A DNA stretch of 38,754 bases from Candidatus Brevibacterium intestinavium (GTDB lineage Bacteria > Actinomycetota > Actinomycetes > Actinomycetales > Brevibacteriaceae): the NCBI GenBank assembly GCA_019117545.1, contig DWZN01000092.1:1-38754 (forward strand). Reading direction: 5' to 3'. A model generated the notes under the pieces. It made no database searches. It had not been told where the DNA came from and worked only from the letters and a program-made list of their open reading frames with translations. Of this stretch, positions 1-7,952 are shown in pieces (positions within the stretch are counted from its first letter, which is position 1; each line of letters begins with the position of its first letter). Made by a program: the position numbers and the translations under genes.

Positions 1-1937
1 AGGGTCTGGGGAAGCCGGCGGCGGATGGCTTCGAGGATCCGTTCGGTGAGTTCATCGGCTCCGACCGAGGCGTCGAGGACGACATAGCGGTCGGGTTCCT
101 TGTGTGCGCGTGAGAGGTAGGTCTGGCGCACACGCTGGTGGAACTGCTGATTCTCCTCATCGAGGTAGTTGCTCTGCCCGCGCTTGCCCATCCGCTCGGC
201 GGCCGCCTCGGGTTCGATGTCGAGCACGATCGTCAGATGCGGGACCAGCCCCTGGGTGGCCCACCGGCTCAGCGCCAGGATGGTCTTCTCATCGAAGTTG
301 CGACCGGCGGCCTGGTAGGCGATGGTCGAGTCGATGTAGCGGTCGGTGATGACGATGTTTCCCTCGTCGAGATTGGGGTCGACCAGGGACGCCACATGGT
401 GGGCACGGTCGGCGGCGAAGAGCAGCGCCTCCGTGCGCGTGCTCGGACGATCGGAGTCGAACAGGACCGAACGGATCTTCGTTCCCAGTTCGGTTCCGCC
501 GGGCTCCCGGGTGGACTCCACGTGATAGCCGTCATCGGCCAGGGCGCGGGAGATCCGCTTGATCTGGGTGGTCTTTCCCGACCCGTCCCCGCCTTCGATG
601 GCGATGAAGAATCCCGCGCCGAGTCGCTCGGCGGAGTTGCCGAGTCCGCCGGCGGCGTTATCGTTCTGATTCGGTGGACGGAAGCCGTGGACGATGTCGA
701 CCGACAGACCCTGCAGTTTGTGCGGGTCGAAGGTGAAGAGTCCGATGATGCCGGCGACGAGAGCCGCGACTCCGAAGATGATATAAGCGACGTCGCTGGG
801 GGCGAGCACCCAATCAGGGCTCGCCCCGACTCCGACGCTTCCGCCGAGGTCGAAGGCGTTGATGACGATGGCCAGGGCCGCACCGCCGACCGCTCCGTAC
901 CTGCGGGAGAAGTCGTAGGGCTGAGCTCGCACGCCGATGCCGACGAGGAATGCGATCGCCGCGGACAGGACCACCTTGCCGGAGAGCTCCGAGATGGCCC
1001 CGGTCGCCAGCAGCAGCACGCCGGAGACCAGCAGGGCGAAGGTCGATACGCGGGGCCGTGACATGCCGGGCGCGAAGGTCGGCCCCATCTCGAATCCGAT
1101 CGCCCAGCCGACGAGGCAGCAGGCGATGATGAGCGCGAAGCCGGCCTGCCCGTAATCATGCCCGACTGCTGTGGGCTGGGCGAGGATGAAGGTGGCGCCG
1201 AGTACGGCGAAGAGTCCGATGCACACCCACGGATTCGAGATCGCCTCCGGGGGGCGGGCCACGCGCGCCTTGAGCTCGGGGAAGGCCCCGGTCGTCGCGG
1301 TCTCCGCGTGCAGAGCGCGTTCGGGAGTGAGGAAGATGATGATCGATCCGATGGACATGCCGATGCCCACCAGCAGCGACATCCATCCGAGCGCCTGGGT
1401 CCCGGCGGCGGAGCCGCCGAGGATCTGGAAGGCGCAGGAGACGAAGACGAGGACCGCGGCGGGAATGCCCACGCGGCGCCACGGCTTCTCGTTCGTGAAC
1501 GGGTTGATGCTCATCAGCAGCCCCACGACGGCCCCGAGGAAGAGGGCCGCGACCCAGGTCAGCCAGGCGCTGGGCGCCAGGCTGAGGACGATGAGCAGGG
1601 CCGCTTCGATGATGGCGGAGATGCTCAGCGCGGTTTTGCGCACGGCGGGCGGCCGGGTGGCGAAGACCTTGCTGGGGATGAAGAGTCCGGTGCAGGAGAG
1701 GGCGAAGACGATGAGCAGCGACAGGCTGCCCATGCGATTGTCGAACCCTCCGGCGCTGATGGTCTCGGCCGTGGTGATGAACGCGCGTCCACCCACCGTG
1801 GCGAGGAATCCGCTGGTTCCTGCCACCACATAGCTGATCGCAACCAGAACGATCAGGGCTCCCCAGGCGGCGGTCTCGGTGACCAGGCGGCCTGGGGCTC
1901 CGGGCAGTCGGTGTCCTGTAGTCGTCAACATGCTCAC
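1..1937 (-). CDS. tmk: MFS-type membrane domain fused to thymidylate (dTMP) kinase, 3' end cut by window edge
   Basis: The C-terminal part phosphorylates dTMP to dTDP; the N-terminal part is a transporter-like membrane domain of unknown role. I translated it from the minus strand; it stays open to base 1. Residues about 20-420 contain some 11-12 hydrophobic segments. The kinase begins near residue 440 with a P-loop GGDGSGKTT, followed by DRYIDSTIAYQ and a lid region with ERMGKRGQ. About 645 residues are present, and only the last few of the kinase should be missing. MFS-kinase fusions of this kind are known from other Actinobacteria such as Streptomyces. I chose GTG at 1935-1937 because a -10-like TAGTGT lies 6 bases upstream; the ATG at 1929-1931 is the alternative. 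The gene is divergent from the lipoate-ligase-like gene. Confidence 0.9.
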   Translation of the reverse strand, partial: MSMLTTTGHRLPGAPGRLVTETAAWGALIVLVAISYVVAGTSGFLATVGGRAFITTAETISAGGFDNRMGSLSLLIVFALSCTGLFIPSKVFATRPPAVRKTALSISAIIEAALLIVLSLAPSAWLTWVAALFLGAVVGLLMSINPFTNEKPWRRVGIPAAVLVFVSCAFQILGGSAAGTQALGWMSLLVGIGMSIGSIIIFLTPERALHAETATTGAFPELKARVARPPEAISNPWVCIGLFAVLGATFILAQPTAVGHDYGQAGFALIIACCLVGWAIGFEMGPTFAPGMSRPRVSTFALLVSGVLLLATGAISELSGKVVLSAAIAFLVGIGVRAQPYDFSRRYGAVGGAALAIVINAFDLGGSVGVGASPDWVLAPSDVAYIIFGVAALVAGIIGLFTFDPHKLQGLSVDIVHGFRPPNQNDNAAGGLGNSAERLGAGFFIAIEGGDGSGKTTQIKRISRALADDGYHVESTREPGGTELGTKIRSVLFDSDRPSTRTEALLFAADRAHHVASLVDPNLDEGNIVITDRYIDSTIAYQAAGRNFDEKTILALSRWATQGLVPHLTIVLDIEPEAAAERMGKRGQSNYLDEENQQFHQRVRQTYLSRAHKEPDRYVVLDASVGADELTERILEAIRRRLPQT

Positions 1938-1943
1938 AGCCCT

Positions 1944-1949
1944 ACACTA
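1944..1949 (-). promoter_or_regulatory. Leaderless-type -10 hexamer of the tmk fusion gene
   Basis: TAGTGT on the minus strand ends 6 bases before the GTG start at 1937, and no Shine-Dalgarno sequence fits there. The spacing suggests that transcription starts at or next to the start codon. No clear -35 is visible. Confidence 0.45.
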
Positions 1950-2027
1950 TCGGTCCCGACTGACATATCTCTTGGAACCCGGTGCGATCTCGGACAACCC
2001 GAACCGCGATCGCCCGCCGTCATCCTC

Positions 2028-2033
2028 TACTCT
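2028..2033 (+). promoter_or_regulatory. Leaderless-type -10 hexamer of the lipoate-ligase-like gene
   Basis: TACTCT lies 7 bases before the GTG start at 2041, with no Shine-Dalgarno sequence. It mirrors the divergent tmk promoter about 80 bases away. Confidence 0.45.
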
Positions 2034-2040
2034 TGTTCTC

Positions 2041-2796
2041 GTGCACACAGTCAAGACAGCGATGACCTCCGTGGCCGCCCAGGGGCTGGGTCCGGTCGAG
2101 GAACTGGCCTTCGCCCGCATCCTCCTCGATTCCGTCAAGGCCGGTCGCAGAGGCGCGACGCTGCGGATGTATCGTCCCGCCCCGACCTTGGCCTTCGGTG
2201 CCCGCGACCGGTTCCTGCCCGGCTTTGCCACCGCCATCGAGGCGGCCAAGGACCACGGGTTCACTCCGGCGCTGCGCAGCCTCGGCGGTCGGGCCGCGGC
2301 GTACCATCCCGGCTCTCTGGTCATCGATCACATCGAACCGAGTGATTCCTTCATCACGAACACGACCGCCCGGTTCACCGGCTTCGGTCTCGACTACGTC
2401 GAGGTGCTGCGCGGGATCGGAATCGACGCCCGCCTCGGCGAGATCCCGGGCGAGTACTGTCCCGGTGAGCACAGCGTCAATGTCGCCGGCCGGATCAAGG
2501 CGATCGGCACGGCTCAGCGGGTGGTCTCCGGGGCCTGGCTGTTCTCCTCCTCGGTCGTCGTCGAGGACCCGGATCCGATCCGCGCCGTCCTCACGGATGT
2601 GGAGGCCGCCCTCGGCATCGAGTGGGACCCGTCCACGGGCGGTTCGATCAGCGAGATCCACCCCGAGGTCACCGTCGATGCCGTCACCGAGGCATTCGCG
2701 ACCCACTATGCCTCGGCCGATCCGCTCTCGCCCGTCTCCCCCACCGCCGAGGAGCTGGCCGCGCTGTCCGGCTATGTGGGCAAGCACCTGCTCTGA
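2041..2796 (+). CDS. Lipoate/biotin--protein ligase family protein
   Basis: Members of this BPL/LplA/LipB fold attach lipoyl, octanoyl or biotinyl groups to a lysine of a target protein. The 251-residue product has the family features: SLGGRAAAYHPG (residues about 84-95), corresponding to the RRxGGG-type substrate loop, and GRIKAIGTAQR with Lys153, the position of the conserved acyl-binding lysine. The open frame extends back to about 1879, but similarity to the family only begins around VHTVKTAM. The GTG at 2041 has a well-placed -10; ATG at 2062 is an alternative. The gene is followed 16 bases later by a GNAT gene and the two are probably co-transcribed. Which acyl group it handles cannot be read from the sequence. 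Confidence 0.82.
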   Translation: MHTVKTAMTSVAAQGLGPVEELAFARILLDSVKAGRRGATLRMYRPAPTLAFGARDRFLPGFATAIEAAKDHGFTPALRSLGGRAAAYHPGSLVIDHIEPSDSFITNTTARFTGFGLDYVEVLRGIGIDARLGEIPGEYCPGEHSVNVAGRIKAIGTAQRVVSGAWLFSSSVVVEDPDPIRAVLTDVEAALGIEWDPSTGGSISEIHPEVTVDAVTEAFATHYASADPLSPVSPTAEELAALSGYVGKHLL

Positions 2797-2812
2797 GCTC
2801 ACAGGAGGAAGA

Positions 2813-3307
2813 ATGTCCGTCACCATCCGCGAAGCCGTCGAGGCCGATCTGCCGCAGATCCTCCGCCTCGTCCATGCGCTGGCCGTCTACGAGAGGGAAC
2901 CGGACGCTGTCGAGGCCACCGAGGCGGACTTCGCCGCGGTGATGTTTCCGACCGAGGGCAGCCCGAACACGTTCGGACTCATGGCCGAAGTCGATGGGAC
3001 AGTCATCGGCTTCGCCATCTGGTTCCACACCTTCTCGACCTGGACGGGCAGGAACGGTATCTGGCTCGAAGACCTCTTCGTCGATCCCGAGTACCGCGGA
3101 TACGGTGCCGGCAAGGCACTGTTGGGTCGTCTCGCACAGATCTGCCGTGATCGGGGGCTGACGCGCCTCGAATGGTGCGTGCTGACGTGGAACACACCCT
3201 CGATCGGGTTCTACGAATCATTGGGCGCGAAGCCGCAGGACGAATGGGAGACCTACCGCCTCGACGGGCGGGCACTGGCCGAGTTCGCGAACTCGGCACA
3301 GCCCTGA
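2813..3307 (+). CDS. GNAT family N-acetyltransferase, SSAT (diamine acetyltransferase)-like
   Basis: The 164-residue product has a complete GNAT fold: the acetyl-CoA motif RGYGAG at residues 95-100, preceded by the strand WLEDLFVDPEY and followed by NTPSIGFYESLGA near the C-terminus. The overall pattern (IREA at the N-terminus, LEDLFV, WNTPSIGFY) is that of the spermidine/spermine or thialysine acetyltransferase group, so the acceptor may be a small amine; this is inference. AGGAGG at 2804-2809 sits just before the ATG at 2813 and decides the start. It lies 16 bases behind the lipoate-ligase-like gene and converges on topA, with a hairpin between them. Confidence 0.88.
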   Translation: MSVTIREAVEADLPQILRLVHALAVYEREPDAVEATEADFAAVMFPTEGSPNTFGLMAEVDGTVIGFAIWFHTFSTWTGRNGIWLEDLFVDPEYRGYGAGKALLGRLAQICRDRGLTRLEWCVLTWNTPSIGFYESLGAKPQDEWETYRLDGRALAEFANSAQP

Positions 3308-3310
3308 GAC

Positions 3311-3341
3311 CCGGCCGGTCACCCCGGCAGGTGCCGGCCGG
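3311..3341. terminator. Hairpin between convergent GNAT gene and topA
   Basis: CCGGCCGG (3311-3318) pairs with 3334-3341 and CACC (3320-3323) with GGTG (3330-3333), leaving one bulged T and a 6-base loop. There is no strong T tract on either side. The position between two convergent stops suggests a bidirectional terminator. Confidence 0.5.
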
Positions 3342-3391
3342 TTCGGGGCGCCGGTGCTTCGACGTGAGGAAGGTTCGTCAGTCGTCTCGAC

Positions 3392-6199
3392 TCACGGAGT
3401 CTTCGGCTTCGCCGTGGACTTCTTCGCCGCAGTGGACTCGGACGCCGCGGACTTCGACGACGCCGTCTTGGACGACGTTGATTTCGCCGTGGACTTCTTC
3501 GCCGCAGTGGTCTTCGACGCCGTCGTCTTCTTCGCGGTCGTCTTCTTCGCCGGGGACTTGCGCGTGGTCTTCTTCTTCGCCGGCCCCTTCGCCCGCTTCT
3601 CGGCCAGAAGGGTCGCCGCACGCTCGAGCGTCACGGCTTCGACGGAGTCGTCCTTGCGCAGGGTCGCGTTGGTCTCACCATCGGTGACATAGGGTCCGAA
3701 GCGGCCGTCCTTGACGACAACGGGCTTCTTCGTCTCCGGGTCCTCGCCGAGCTCCTTCAGCGGTGCTGCGGCACGACGGCCGCCGCGCTGCTTGGGTTCG
3801 GCGTAGATCTTCAGGGCCTCTTCGACGGTGATGGTGAAGATCTGCTCCTCATCGGTCAGCGACCGCGAGTCCGTGCCCTTCTTCAGGTACGGCCCGTAGC
3901 GCCCGTTCTGGGCGGTGATGTCCGTGCCCTCTTCGTCCTGACCGACCACGCGCGGCAGGCTGAGCAGCTTGAGAGCGGTCTCGAGATCGATCGAGTCCAG
4001 GTCCATCGACTTGAACAGGGATGCCGTCCGCGGCTTCGGCTTCTTCGCACCGCGCTTGGGTTTCTCCGCGGGCTCGGGCAGAACCTCGGAGACATAGGGA
4101 CCGAAACGTCCGTTCTTCGCCACGATCGTGTGACCGGTCTCCGGGTCGACGCCGAGCTCGCGGTCCTCGCCGCCCTGGGTCTCGATGAGTTCGGCGGCCT
4201 TGGCCGCAGTCAGCTCGTCGGGAGCCAGATCATCGGGCACCGAGACCCGCTTCGGGTCTTCTCCCTCCGTCTCGGCCACGACCTCGAGGTAGGGTCCGTA
4301 GCGGCCGACACGCAGGTTCACGCCCTCGCTGATGGCGACGGTGTTGACCTCTCTGGCGTCGATGTCGCCGAGGTCGTCGACGATCGCCTTGAGACCTTCA
4401 CGATTCTGGTCCTGATCGCCGAAGTAGAAACCGGCCAGCCAGTCGTTGCGGTCCTCTTCGCCCACGGCGATCCGGTCGAGTTCGGATTCGAGATCGGCGG
4501 TGAACGCATAGTCGACCAGTCCGGTGAAGTGCTCCTCGAGCAGCCGCACGACCGAGAACGCCAGCCAGCTGGGCACGAGGGCATTGCCGCGAGTGAACAC
4601 ATATCCGCGGTCCTGGATGACCGAGATGGTGGCCGCATAGGTCGAGGGCCGCCCGATGCCGAGCTCCTCGAGCTGCTTGACCAGGCTCGCCTCGGTGAAG
4701 CGCGGCGGCGGAGCGGTGGTGTGACCATCGGCTTCGGCATTGATCACCGACAGGGCCTGCCCCTCTTCGACCTGGGGCAGACGCGACTCCCCGGACTTCG
4801 TGTCGTAGCGGGAGGCGTCCTGCCCCTCTTCGTAGGCGGCGAGGAAGCCGCGGAAGGTGATGACGGTGCCGCTGGCGCTGAACCCGGCTTCGTGGCCGTC
4901 GGCGAGTGCGGCGCTGACCTTGATCGTCGCGGTCTTGCCCTTGGCGTCGGCCATCTGGCTGGCCACGGTGCGCTTCCAGATCAGGTCGTAGAGACGGAAT
5001 TCGTCACCGGACAGCTGTTTGGACACCTGTGCCGGGGTGCGGAACGAGTCACCGGCGGGGCGGATCGCCTCGTGGGCCTCCTGCGCGGACTTCTGCTTGC
5101 TCGCGTACTGGCGCGGCGACTGGGGCACGAATTCGGGTCCGTAGAGTTCGGTCACCTGCTTCCGTGCGGCCGCGATGGCCTGGCCCGACAGTGCCGAGGA
5201 GTCGGTGCGCATATAGGTGATGTAGCCGTGTTCGTACAGCGACTGCGCCGTGCGCATGGCCTGACGGGCGCTCATGCGCAGCTTGCGTCCGGCCTCCTGC
5301 TGCAGCGTCGAGGTGGTGAATGGTGCGGCGGGACGGCGGGAGTAGGGCTTCGACTCCACCGAGGTCACGGACAGCGAATCCTTGGCGCCGCCGTTCAGTT
5401 CGGCGGCGAGGGCTTCGGCCCGGGCCTGATCGACCACCGTCACCGAGGTGTTCTTCAGCTTGCCCTTGTCGTCGAAGTCCCGGCCGGTGGCCACACGTGC
5501 CCCGTCGAGGGTGTTGAGGTTCGCGGCGAAGGGGTTCGACCCGTCGGGCAGTCCGAGGTCGATGTCGAGGTCCCAGTAGTCGGCGGGCACGAAGGCCATG
5601 CGTTCGCGTTCGCGTTCGACGACGAGGCGGGTGGCCACCGACTGCACACGTCCGGCGGAGAGTCCGGCACGGATCTTGCGCCACAGCACGGGTGAGACCT
5701 CGTAGCCGTAGAGGCGGTCGAGGATCCGGCGGGTCTCCTGCGCGTCGACGAGCGAGGTGTCGATGTCGCGGGTGTTCTCCAGTGCCCGTTCGATCGCCTC
5801 GGGCGTGATCTCGTGGAAGACCATGCGTTTGACCGGGATCTTCGGTTTGAGCACCTCGAGCAGGTGCCAGGCGATGGCCTCTCCCTCACGGTCCTCATCC
5901 GTTGCCAGATAGAGTTCGTCGGCGTCCTTGAGCAGACGCTTGAGCTCGGTGACCTTCTTCTTCTTGCCCGGGTCGATGCGGTAGTAGGGATCGAAGCCGT
6001 TGTCGACGTCGACGGCGAACTTGCCGTAGGGCCCCTTCTTCATATCGGCGGGCAGTTCCGAGGGAGTCGGCAGGTCTCGGATATGACCGACGGAGGCCTC
6101 GACGTCATAACCATCGCCGAGGTATCCCACAATCGTTCGCGCCTTCGTCGGAGACTCGACGATGACGAGGCGACGGGGTTTCTTCTCGGTTGTGGTCAC
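3392..6199 (-). CDS. topA: DNA topoisomerase I (type IA)
   Basis: Relaxes negatively supercoiled DNA through a transient 5'-phosphotyrosine bond. The 935-residue protein has the N-terminal Toprim domain (RRLVIVESPTKA at 9-20, acidic triad in DEDREGEA at about 101-108) and the catalytic tyrosine Tyr329 in YMRTDS. The C-terminal half carries topoisomerase C-terminal repeats, each with a GRxGPY signature (four seen). No zinc-finger cysteines are visible. The last 65-70 residues are almost purely Lys, Ala, Ser and Thr, the basic tail known to support processivity in actinobacterial TopA. The start is GTG at 6197-6199 with a GAGAGG about 11 bases upstream; an ATG just upstream runs straight into a stop. 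It converges on the GNAT gene. Confidence 0.97.
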   Translation of the reverse strand: MTTTEKKPRRLVIVESPTKARTIVGYLGDGYDVEASVGHIRDLPTPSELPADMKKGPYGKFAVDVDNGFDPYYRIDPGKKKKVTELKRLLKDADELYLATDEDREGEAIAWHLLEVLKPKIPVKRMVFHEITPEAIERALENTRDIDTSLVDAQETRRILDRLYGYEVSPVLWRKIRAGLSAGRVQSVATRLVVERERERMAFVPADYWDLDIDLGLPDGSNPFAANLNTLDGARVATGRDFDDKGKLKNTSVTVVDQARAEALAAELNGGAKDSLSVTSVESKPYSRRPAAPFTTSTLQQEAGRKLRMSARQAMRTAQSLYEHGYITYMRTDSSALSGQAIAAARKQVTELYGPEFVPQSPRQYASKQKSAQEAHEAIRPAGDSFRTPAQVSKQLSGDEFRLYDLIWKRTVASQMADAKGKTATIKVSAALADGHEAGFSASGTVITFRGFLAAYEEGQDASRYDTKSGESRLPQVEEGQALSVINAEADGHTTAPPPRFTEASLVKQLEELGIGRPSTYAATISVIQDRGYVFTRGNALVPSWLAFSVVRLLEEHFTGLVDYAFTADLESELDRIAVGEEDRNDWLAGFYFGDQDQNREGLKAIVDDLGDIDAREVNTVAISEGVNLRVGRYGPYLEVVAETEGEDPKRVSVPDDLAPDELTAAKAAELIETQGGEDRELGVDPETGHTIVAKNGRFGPYVSEVLPEPAEKPKRGAKKPKPRTASLFKSMDLDSIDLETALKLLSLPRVVGQDEEGTDITAQNGRYGPYLKKGTDSRSLTDEEQIFTITVEEALKIYAEPKQRGGRRAAAPLKELGEDPETKKPVVVKDGRFGPYVTDGETNATLRKDDSVEAVTLERAATLLAEKRAKGPAKKKTTRKSPAKKTTAKKTTASKTTAAKKSTAKSTSSKTASSKSAASESTAAKKSTAKPKTP

Positions 6200-6225
6200 G
6201 CTTTCACATTCCTCTCACGGCACCT

Positions 6226-6240
6226 GTTGCACACTGCAAC
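6226..6240. promoter_or_regulatory. Perfect inverted repeat in the topA leader
   Basis: GTTGCA (6226-6231) and TGCAAC (6235-6240) are exact inverted arms around CAC, about 27 bases before the topA start. A second, looser pair lies behind it: GCCCAAT at 6251-6257 and ATTGGGC at 6270-6276. The latter overlaps a possible -10 TACATT (minus strand, 6255-6260). Either an operator or a leader hairpin is possible. Confidence 0.35.
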
Positions 6241-6367
6241 GGACGATCCGGCCCAATGTAACACTGTTGATTGGGCACGATACTCATCGGGCCGTTCGAC
6301 CCGGACACGGCATCAACGGTTTACGATCCTATCCCTATTCCCGGCCGGCCCAGGGCACCTCGGTGTC

Positions 6368-7918
6368 TCAGGAGGCGCTGTCGGGCAGCAGCACGCCGGC
6401 CGCGGCCAAGGCTCTGACCTGGGCGATGAGCTGGTCTTCCAAGGCTGTGGAATCCACGTCGAGCAGCTGGGCCAGAGCCCCTGCCGTCTGGCGGACGGTC
6501 AGTGATCCGTCGGCGACGGAGACGAATCCGGCCAGCGCCGTGTCGAGGTCGAAGACCTGCCCGAATCCGATGCCCTGCTCCAGCGTGATCGAACTCGGTT
6601 CGGACTGGCCGGGCACGAAATGCCGGTGTTCGACGAGGCCCGGGGACCGGGTGAAGGCGGTGGCGGCGATCTCCTCCGGGCCGGCCGAGGCCAGCCAGGA
6701 CCTGATGGCGAAGACCGTGGTGAGGAACTCGGCGAGTCCGTGCGGGTTGTTCGCCGGCGCCGAGGTGACCCGCTCCCGCGCCCGGAACACGCCGTCGTCC
6801 GCGCTCTGCGACCTGGCCATGAGCACATAGCCGAAGACGACCTGTTCGACGCTGCGGGAGGCGAAGTCATCGAGCCAGTCGGCGATGGCGCAGTCCCAGG
6901 CCGGTGTGGCACGGGCGATCCCTCCGTCGCGGATCCACGTCTCGGCGTAGGCGACCGGGTCGAGGGCCTCGCGTTCGATGACGAGCACAGAGGTGTCGGC
7001 CTCACCCACCCAGGCCTCCGGTCCCTCGTCGTTGCCCGAGGTGGTCTCCCAGTTGCCCAGGCACACGCTGCGACCGCCCGGGGTCAGGACCGCGGGGACG
7101 GCGGTGAACAGCCGTCGGACCAGAGCGTCTCCGGTCATCCCCGCGTCCCGGTACTCGAAGGTCGTGTCCGTGCTGCGCGGAGTGATGACGAACGGCGGGT
7201 TCGATACGAGCAGATCGACACGCTCCGTCAGCGGGTCGAGCAGTGACCCGTGCCGGAACTCGATCGTGCTCACCCCGTTGATCTCGGCCGACAGCGCAGC
7301 CAGTGACAGGGCACGATGTGAGATGTCGGTGGCGATGACCCGTCTGCTGTGGCGGGCCAGCAGCAGGGCCTGGATGCCGCAGCCGGTGCCGATGTCGGCG
7401 GCCACGTCGACCTGGTCTCGCGGGGTCAGGTTCACCAGGGTCCGTCCCGCCCCACCGAGGCCGAGCACGTACTCGCGGCCGAGGGTCTCCGGGGTGACGA
7501 GTGTGCCGTGATCGGCCACCAGGTAGAGGTTCTCGTCCCCGGTGCGGAAGCCGCGCGGCACACCCACCGGCAGGTCATAGGGGGTGAGAGCGAACGGGGC
7601 GATCGCCTCGCCTGCCTCGATGTCGATCAGCCCCGCCTCGGCGGCGGTGTCGACGGTCTCGCCCAGCACCTGCCGAACGTCTGTGACAGCGACGCGGCGG
7701 TGGAAGTGGAACAGCAGCGCCAGACTCGCCAGACCGCGGTCGAAGGCGCCGGCCGTCTTCGCGGCCAGCACGTCGGTGCAGTGGTGGATGGCGGGAGCGG
7801 CGTTATTGCGCGTCAGCGCCTCGGAGGCCGCAGAGCCCCAGAACTGCCGCAGCCGCGGTTCGGTGTATCCGGCACGGTAGAGGGCCTCGCCCAGGCGGGT
7901 CAGCGGAAGATCAGTCAC
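6368..7918 (-). CDS. Two-part class I SAM-dependent methyltransferase (HemK/RlmG-like)
   Basis: A 516-residue protein. The middle (about residues 170-290) is a Rossmann methyltransferase domain: SAM motif I DIGTGCGIQAL near 175-185, the acidic end of strand 2 at ATDIS, and the catalytic NPPF at 240-243. NPPF is typical of enzymes methylating amide or exocyclic amino nitrogens, such as the glutamine of release factors or guanine in rRNA. The N-terminal 130 residues and the long C-terminal part (about 300-516) do not resemble HemK and may select the substrate. The target cannot be named from sequence. The start is GTG at 7916-7918, with a TAGGAT -10 six bases upstream. Head-to-head with the helicase gene, only 34 bases apart. 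Confidence 0.85.
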   Translation of the reverse strand: MTDLPLTRLGEALYRAGYTEPRLRQFWGSAASEALTRNNAAPAIHHCTDVLAAKTAGAFDRGLASLALLFHFHRRVAVTDVRQVLGETVDTAAEAGLIDIEAGEAIAPFALTPYDLPVGVPRGFRTGDENLYLVADHGTLVTPETLGREYVLGLGGAGRTLVNLTPRDQVDVAADIGTGCGIQALLLARHSRRVIATDISHRALSLAALSAEINGVSTIEFRHGSLLDPLTERVDLLVSNPPFVITPRSTDTTFEYRDAGMTGDALVRRLFTAVPAVLTPGGRSVCLGNWETTSGNDEGPEAWVGEADTSVLVIEREALDPVAYAETWIRDGGIARATPAWDCAIADWLDDFASRSVEQVVFGYVLMARSQSADDGVFRARERVTSAPANNPHGLAEFLTTVFAIRSWLASAGPEEIAATAFTRSPGLVEHRHFVPGQSEPSSITLEQGIGFGQVFDLDTALAGFVSVADGSLTVRQTAGALAQLLDVDSTALEDQLIAQVRALAAAGVLLPDSAS

Positions 7919-7952
7919 AGAAGAATCCTAACGACTGCGCCATAATTGACCC
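7919..7952. promoter_or_regulatory. 34-bp divergent double leaderless promoter
   Basis: The whole gap between the methyltransferase and helicase start codons is 34 bases. On the minus strand TAGGAT (7925-7930) is 6 bases from the methyltransferase GTG. On the plus strand CATAAT (7941-7946) is 6 bases from the helicase ATG. There is no Shine-Dalgarno in either direction. The -35 region of each promoter would have to lie inside or beyond the other's -10, so the two may interfere. Confidence 0.5.

Noticed and set aside
4130..5695. 521-codon open frame on the plus strand opposite topA
   Set aside because: The topA frame has complete motifs throughout; the opposite frame is a codon-bias shadow without family resemblance.
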